Below, piece by piece: positions 7,230 through 10,973 of a stretch of 10,973 nucleotides of DNA. A model generated the notes under the pieces. The model did not search any database, was not told the origin of the DNA, and was given only the letters and a program-made list of their open reading frames with translations. Made by a program: the position numbers and the translations under genes. Source of the DNA: Dunaliella salina (lineage: Eukaryota; Chlorophyta; Chlorophyceae; Chlamydomonadales; Dunaliellaceae); the NCBI GenBank assembly GCA_002284615.2, contig MU069707.1:242280-253252 (forward strand), written 5' to 3'. Each line of letters opens with the position of its first letter. Positions within the stretch are counted from its first letter, which is position 1.

Positions 7230-7826
7230 AGCTGAACTTGTGCCATGCCCTGGTTATGCAAGAAAAACTTGAAAAACCCCATAGACTGTGACACCCACTT
7301 TAAAGCATACTGGAGACAGAGTTTTTTGGGCCAACACTGATATGTTTGGATCCAAATTCACAGAGTTCTCATTTTGCCACCCTGCCCATGATGACAACTT
7401 GATGAGTTTGAAGCTCATCTACTACCTTGCCATGCATGCCCTGCCTGCAATTGCTCTACTACCCCAACTGTTGCCTTCGTGCTCCTCCCCAGCCAGATGG
7501 GATGGACCAAGAAAGGGTACATACGCTGGTTCACTTGCTACCCTGACCATGCCACAGTCCTTGCCAAGTTTCCCTGAGGAAGTTTAAGGTTCCAACAACC
7601 CCAGACCTACCTTCTTCCTCTCGTTCCTCCTAAAAGAAAAACGGGACACGTGCGGCTAATTGCTATTTGGAACAAAAAAGGAATGCAAAGTCTCTTCCTC
7701 GATAACCCAAAATGGCTCAAGGATTTTAAACATGAAATTCCGGAAGGAAAATGGCATGATAGAAACAGTCAACGGATTGCAGAGGAACAAAACACTCCCC
7801 TCTGGTTTAAATCACCTAGCACATAG
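7230..7826 (+). pseudogene. PCIF1-like methyltransferase-type module, copy B
   Basis: This is a divergent second copy of the module at 4386-5113. It starts with HALVMQEK (compare WALVAQEK in copy 1), then FKAYW, FWANTDMFGSKF and CHPAHDDNLM (from 7375), parallel to CHPIYDEGIM in copy 1. Near 7450 the sense changes frame. From there one frame runs through VAFVLLPSQMGW, GYIRWF, FP-stop-GSLRF and HVRLIAIWN (compare DLRIFAVWN in copy 1). It has two stops only, TGA 7575-7577 and TAG 7824-7826, and continues in the same frame into RNase H. The TGA stands where Arg (CGA) is expected. The shared module in a divergent copy argues that it belongs to the family and is not a one-off capture. Confidence 0.5.
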
Positions 7827-7844
7827 AGGGAAAGGTTTGCACTT

Positions 7845-8520
7845 TTGCATCATGACACACACAACCTTTTCAAAGTCAACAGCCAACCAAAAACCGTCAT
7901 ACCTAACATACAACCATACCTGCAACCCCTGCAATCCAAGATCTCTGACTGGCGACACCTAACATTTACAGATGGCAGTGTCATAAACTCAGATAACAGG
8001 GATATACAGAAGGCTGGAGCATCATTTTTCATCTTGGAAGACATCTTCTCCTCTAAAACTACTATCTGCACAATAAATCCTAAGGGCCATGGACCCTCAT
8101 ACACAATTAAAAGAGCAGAGCTTGCTGCAATTCTGGTAGCTCTACGGCAAAGGCACACTTCAATTGCAATTGACAATTCTTGGGCAATGCAATTTATAAA
8201 TCAAATCCTCAAACCCATGGATATGTCCATGCACTTACTCACACCATTACCCAAAGAGATTATGACTTGCATATGTGCTTCAGAGGGCCCTGTGCACTTC
8301 TACAAGGCAAAATCTCACAGTGGCATCCTTGGTAACGAAGGTGCAGGCGCTCTTGCACTTCAAGCTGCGTTGTTGCCTGATGAAGCTGACACCTCACTTT
8401 GTCAGGCAGAAACTCCTTTCTTCCACATCTGTTGGCTTGCTGCACCTGTCACAACAAACAGCTCTCATACAGAATACTCGAACCTTTCAAATTGCCAAGA
8501 TGTTCTGGTTAAGAACCTGC
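7845..8520 (+). pseudogene. RNase H domain of copy B with last catalytic Asp lost
   Basis: This frame holds a whole RNase H: LTFTDGS (Asp 7971-7973), KRAELAAIL (Glu 8118-8120), IAIDNSWAMQFI (Asp 8172-8174), KAKSHSGILGNE and then GAGALAL. Family members have an Asp where GGC (8346-8348) encodes Gly, so the fourth acidic residue is gone. The copy at 1520-1662 and copy 1 both keep it. After TPFFHICWLA and YSNLSNCQDVL, which parallel FWLA and YFPNLQDAL of copy 1, similarity ends near 8515. It is joined in frame to the methyltransferase-like module upstream. The open frame runs on to 8729, but the last 70 codons are unrelated. Confidence 0.85.
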
Positions 8521-8930
8521 CTCCTGGAACTCCCGTGCTCCTTAAGCATGTGTGCTTGCTTGTGCCTCCTAGCCCTAACTTGGACGAGCGTGTATGGTGG
8601 GTGGTTTGTCTGTGCTCGTTGAAATCTGTGCGGAAGCTTTGGTGTGACCTCTCACAGGACCTTAAGGAGCAAGCTCAAGTCTTCTTGTTTGAGGGTTTGA
8701 AAGATTTTATAAAAGCTGCCCCTTTATAGGAATGGCTCAGAAAAATCAAATGAAACACTTGGCAGACAGCAACAGCAGTGTAGGCGGCAAAAGGAATGAA
8801 ATCCTCACTCCTATGTAATAACCTCCTCACATGTTCCACTGTTTTCCAACAATCAGCACAGGACTGGCCCCCATATTGGGGAAAGGATTCACACTGGCGT
8901 TTAACAATGTGGATGCAGGGAAAGGTCTCC
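8521..8930. other. Unassigned insert splitting copy B
   Basis: Copy B similarity stops near 8515, and this stretch matches nothing else that I can see in the window. The plus frame stays open to 8729 (ending DFIKAAPL) with no known motif. On the minus strand it follows the 3' end of the reverse unit at 8931-9363, so it could be that element's flank or its 3' UTR. A small CCCC/GGGG hairpin lies at about 8869-8881. Confidence 0.4.
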
Positions 8931-8965
8931 AGGTAACGAGGTTAACAAGGTTTACAATGTTTACA
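8931..8965. repeat. Imperfect 9-bp tandem repeat at the end of the reverse LINE unit
   Basis: Four adjacent units read AGGTAACG, AGGTTAACA, AGGTTTACA and ATGTTTACA. On the minus strand they become TTGTAAAC-type units following directly on the element's stop codon (CCCTTGTAA). Several LINE lineages end in short tandem repeats, so this may be the true 3' tail. Confidence 0.6.
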
Positions 8966-9363
8966 AGGGATCATAACCGTCAGCCAGATAGTTTGGCTGC
9001 TCGGTGTGTTGAAAGAAGTCTGCAAGTTTGAAGATTAAACAATAAGCCTCAGTATCTTGGTTCTGGAAAAATCGAAAAATATCCAGAGAGTAGGCATCAG
9101 AGAAATAGGGAGAGCCTGGAGTATCCAACACTACTCTGCGCGCAGGAAATGCAGCAAAAAGATGTGCACACTTTCATCTAAGACGACAGAGGAAGTTGCA
9201 AGAGCGAAGGAATATAACATGCTTTTCATCTTGCCATTGTTCTGATCTCATGACGTGCATGAATCACATTGAAGTGAATGTCCTTGCCAGTGAGAAGTTT
9301 CAAATCAAAGTTTGTGTGCATGTAATCAGAAGCAAGCAATGTTTCTCTGCATATGCCTACCCA
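8931..9363 (-). mobile_element. LINE 3'-end unit D: reverse-strand copy of the 1664-2062 unit
   Basis: Read on the minus strand from 9363 down, this matches 1664-2062 through its whole length. It begins TGGGTAGGCATATGCAGAG, continues AACATTGCTTGCTTC, the TGTGATT finger region, GAACAATGGCA(A/G)GATGAAAAGCA and ACCAAGATACT, and ends CCCTTGTAAAC. It therefore encodes the same C-terminal zinc finger and tail. Two Arg codons of the plus copy (FRLHAHKLR) are TGA here (plus-strand TCA at 9326-9328 and 9305-9307), plus further stops and shifts, so it is dead. It abuts the CCHC/RLE remnant at 9363 with no spacer. The orientation is opposite to every other element in the window. Confidence 0.8.
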
Positions 9364-10247
9364 GGTACCCTCTTCAATTAAAAACACGCGGTGCGCTTCA
9401 AAATTTCCGCCAGCCTACAATGCCCCCTCTGTGGGGAACTCGACAGTGCCCTTCACATCTTATCAGGATGCAGAAATTCAACCATGTCTGGTATGGTAAC
9501 TGAGCGACACAATATTGCCGGTAGAATCCTCCTAAAAGCTATCAGCAAAGGCCCTCTTGGGGCAGGTATTGCCTCCATGGACACTGGCAGTACAGACCGT
9601 CTTGCCCTGCAAGACCTACAGATCCCAGAACATGCTACTAATAGGACCCTCCCTAAATATATTTTCCCACGCCGCTTCCCTAATAAGGATAGGCTCACTT
9701 CCAGCCGGCCTGATGCTCTGCTAGTTGTTCCTCTGAAAAGAGCGCAAAGGTCGAATCCTCGATATGAATTGAGAAGTGCAGGGGGGCGCGGGGGGAACAG
9801 GGAGGACTCAGCGCCAGCCACAGCCACTCCACCCACATTCAAGGCTCGCGACCCCAGTCAGCTCCACCCAGATCAGAGGCACATCCACCTTGTAGAAGTC
9901 AAATACTGTGAGGATATCCGGCCCAACAGCCAGCTTGAGGCCTCCAAGCTGCAGCATCGCGACCTTTGTCGTCATCTCTCTGGGGCCTCAGCTCAAGTCA
10001 CCCTCCATACTATCCTGTTAGGCGTGGGAGGAGTCATTCACACCCCGCACACATTAGGGCCTCTTAAGGAGCTTGGTCTTGACACTTTCAAGGCCACCAA
10101 GCTTGCTCGGAAGCTTCATGCTCATTCTGTCCTGTATGCTCACAAACTTGCTAGCACCAGACGCGCTCTTGAGAAGAACTTTTTCAACTTTCAACAAGGT
10201 CAGGTTCGGCTTGGGCTACTGCTAGTAACCCTCCTGATCCCCACTGA
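9363..10247 (+). pseudogene. CCHC zinc finger plus restriction-like endonuclease, copy B type
   Basis: This is the C-terminal part of an RLE-bearing LINE polyprotein. Similarity to copy 1 starts at the GGTACCCTC/GGCACCCTC word (9364). One stop, TAA 9379-9381, replaces a Gln codon, and the frame is then open for over 260 codons. The finger is CX2CX7HX4C (9421-9471, CPLCGELDSALHILSGC). The nuclease has SSRPDALLV (Asp 9712-9714) and HLVEVKYCEDIRP (Glu 9895-9897, Lys 9901-9903), a clear PD-(D/E)XK. ILLGVGGVIH, KLARKLHAHS and YAHKLASTRRAL follow. A frameshift between about 10190 and 10225 hides the ancestral end. In the shifted frame ASNPPDPH and TGA 10245-10247 align with copy 1's C-terminus. The longer frame to 10323 is an artefact of that shift. 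Confidence 0.8.
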
Positions 10248-10378
10248 CTTCTTTCTTTTGCTTTCTCTTGGTAAAGCGGATACACGGTGCCTCGGACCTA
10301 GGTATCCCCTTTTCCTTAATTGATGTGGGGAGTGTGTTCACTGCCTGCATAGTTTTCTTTTCTTTTCTTTCCTACCCA
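10248..10378 (+). other. 3' UTR of copy B with conserved block and T/C-rich end
   Basis: This matches the copy 1 3' UTR. The block CCTTTTCCTTAATTGATGT (10308-10326) is followed by GGGGAG, CTGCCT and TTTTCTTTTCTTTTC up to about 10372. The match fades after that, which marks the likely 3' terminus of the element. Confidence 0.7.
10278..10307 (+). promoter_or_regulatory. 3' UTR hairpin of copy B
   Basis: GGATAC (10278-10283) pairs with GTATCC (10302-10307), with an inner GGT/ACC stem (10286-10288 with 10296-10298). It lies just upstream of CCTTTTCCTT, at the same relative place as the copy 1 hairpin but with different paired bases. This suggests that structure rather than sequence was kept. Confidence 0.45.
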
Positions 10379-10679
10379 ATTCCAGATGTAAATAACTAGG
10401 AATATGAAGAGGTAGCAGCATCCATGAACCTTGTAACTAATACAAAAGCCCTCTGTAACCTAACAAGTGCCGCAGCAATTGTGCCACTTGACCCTGGGTA
10501 AACCTCGTGCACTTATAATCTTATAGACATGCTTTCAAATAACTCAATGAAGCATTGTAAATGAAACAAGAGCATCCTTGGCGTAACCTCGGGTGCAGCG
10601 AGAGCTGTTATGAATCAGCAAGGCCGAAAGAATAGTGTTCCCAGCATCAGGACACAGAGTCACATAGCCAAGGAGCTTA
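10379..10679. other. Unassigned stretch between copy B 3' end and copy C
   Basis: No reading frame, RNA gene or known repeat is recognisable. A six-base inverted repeat CAAGTG/CACTTG lies near 10465-10491 and is probably chance. The left edge is the end of the copy B 3' UTR and the right edge is where similarity to 4824 onward begins. Confidence 0.4.
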
Positions 10680-10973
10680 TGTCCTTGAATCCTGCCCTAA
10701 CCAAGGGGTGCCTTTACCTAAGCATACCTGGGACCTTCGTATCTTTGCTGTTTGGAACACTGCAGCTCGAGTCCATCTTTACAACCATAACAAAGATTGG
10801 CTACAGGGCCTGAAAGGAGATTTGAAAGAAGCTACAAAGTGGAAGCTTGAGAGTGTCAGCAACCTACCTGTCCTAAATCCCATGCATGCCCACATGCCAG
10901 GTTTCAATAAACTGGAACGCCTCCCATTTGACAAACAACACGTCTCCAAGCAGCCTAGTTATTCACACATGAC
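10680..10973 (+). mobile_element. Copy C: third element fragment, methyltransferase-like C-terminal part, cut by window end
   Basis: This is a near-duplicate of 4826-5125 (by eye roughly 85-88% identical over about 280 bp). Shared long words include AATCCTGCCCTAACCAA, TTTGCTGTTTGGAACACTGC and GCCAGGTTTCAATAAACTGG. The element's true frame is open from about 10663 to the window end with no stop and reads HTWDLRIFAVWNTAARVHL and FNKLERLPFDKQH, as in copy 1. The 67-codon ATG frame at 10610-10813 is a shifted shadow. The abrupt left edge inside the module is what a 5'-truncated LINE insertion looks like. RNase H and RLE are predicted to follow to the right, outside the window. Confidence 0.75.

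Noticed and set aside
8931..8965. 9-bp tandem repeats as a CRISPR-like or satellite array
   Set aside because: There are only four short degenerate units without spacers, and their position at a LINE end explains them better.
9745..9765. B-box-like GGTCGAATCC
   Set aside because: It sits inside the conserved RLE reading frame and has no tRNA structure around it.
9453..9842. 129-codon minus-strand frame
   Set aside because: It lies opposite the well-supported CCHC/RLE frame and has no motif of its own.
10610..10813. 67-codon ATG frame as a small gene
   Set aside because: It is out of frame with the homologous protein of copy 1. The meaningful frame is one base off and runs open to the window end.
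4826..10973. Direct repeats at 4826-5125 and 10680-10973 as the LTRs of a ~6-kb LTR retrotransposon
   Set aside because: Both copies are protein-coding in the same frame and continue an internal domain in copy 1. They lack TG...CA ends, a primer-binding site and a polypurine tract, and the enclosed elements are LINEs.

Overview
The window is eukaryotic nuclear repeat DNA with no intact host gene. It is a stack of decayed non-LTR retrotransposons (LINEs), all broken by frameshifts and stop codons. The main family reads, in order, reverse transcriptase (RT), RNase H, a CCHC zinc finger and a C-terminal PD-(D/E)XK restriction-like endonuclease (RLE). RT plus RNase H plus RLE is the architecture described for the Dualen/RandI clade, first reported from Chlamydomonas. 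That makes a green-lineage alga a reasonable guess for the host, but the sequence does not prove it. The APE endonuclease of Dualen is not visible because the longest copy is 5'-truncated inside RT, and I see no cysteine protease.

Layout. 1-1130: an (AC)n run, then unassigned sequence with an inverted repeat (668-746 against 994-1067). 1133-1390: a doubtful Lys/Glu-rich reading frame. 1520-1662: an RNase H remnant, joined to 1664-2062, a LINE C-terminal zinc-finger unit (unit A). 2312-6965: the longest element, copy 1 (RT, PHD/chromo-like module, methyltransferase-like module, RNase H, CCHC, RLE, 3' UTR). 7230-8520: a second, divergent element, copy B (methyltransferase-like plus RNase H). 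8521-8930: unassigned. 8931-9363: a reverse-strand copy of the same unit as at 1664-2062 (unit D). 9363-10378: CCHC, RLE and 3' UTR of a B-type element. 10379-10679: unassigned. 10680-10973: the start of a third fragment, copy C, close to copy 1 and running off the window.

The most interesting point is that the main family seems to carry, between RT and RNase H, a module resembling the PCIF1 family of N6-adenine methyltransferases, preceded by PHD-finger-like and chromodomain-like segments. It is present in copies 1, B and C. At the expected NPP(F/Y) catalytic position both readable copies have a Cys-His-Pro sequence. The 3' UTRs of copies 1 and B share a positionally conserved hairpin plus a T/C-rich end, a candidate RNA signal for target-primed reverse transcription. 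The ~400-bp units at 1664-2062 and 8931-9363, in opposite orientation, start at the same point of the element, which suggests a short repeat family of their own.

Family assignments come from motif reading by eye. No database search or alignment was run.
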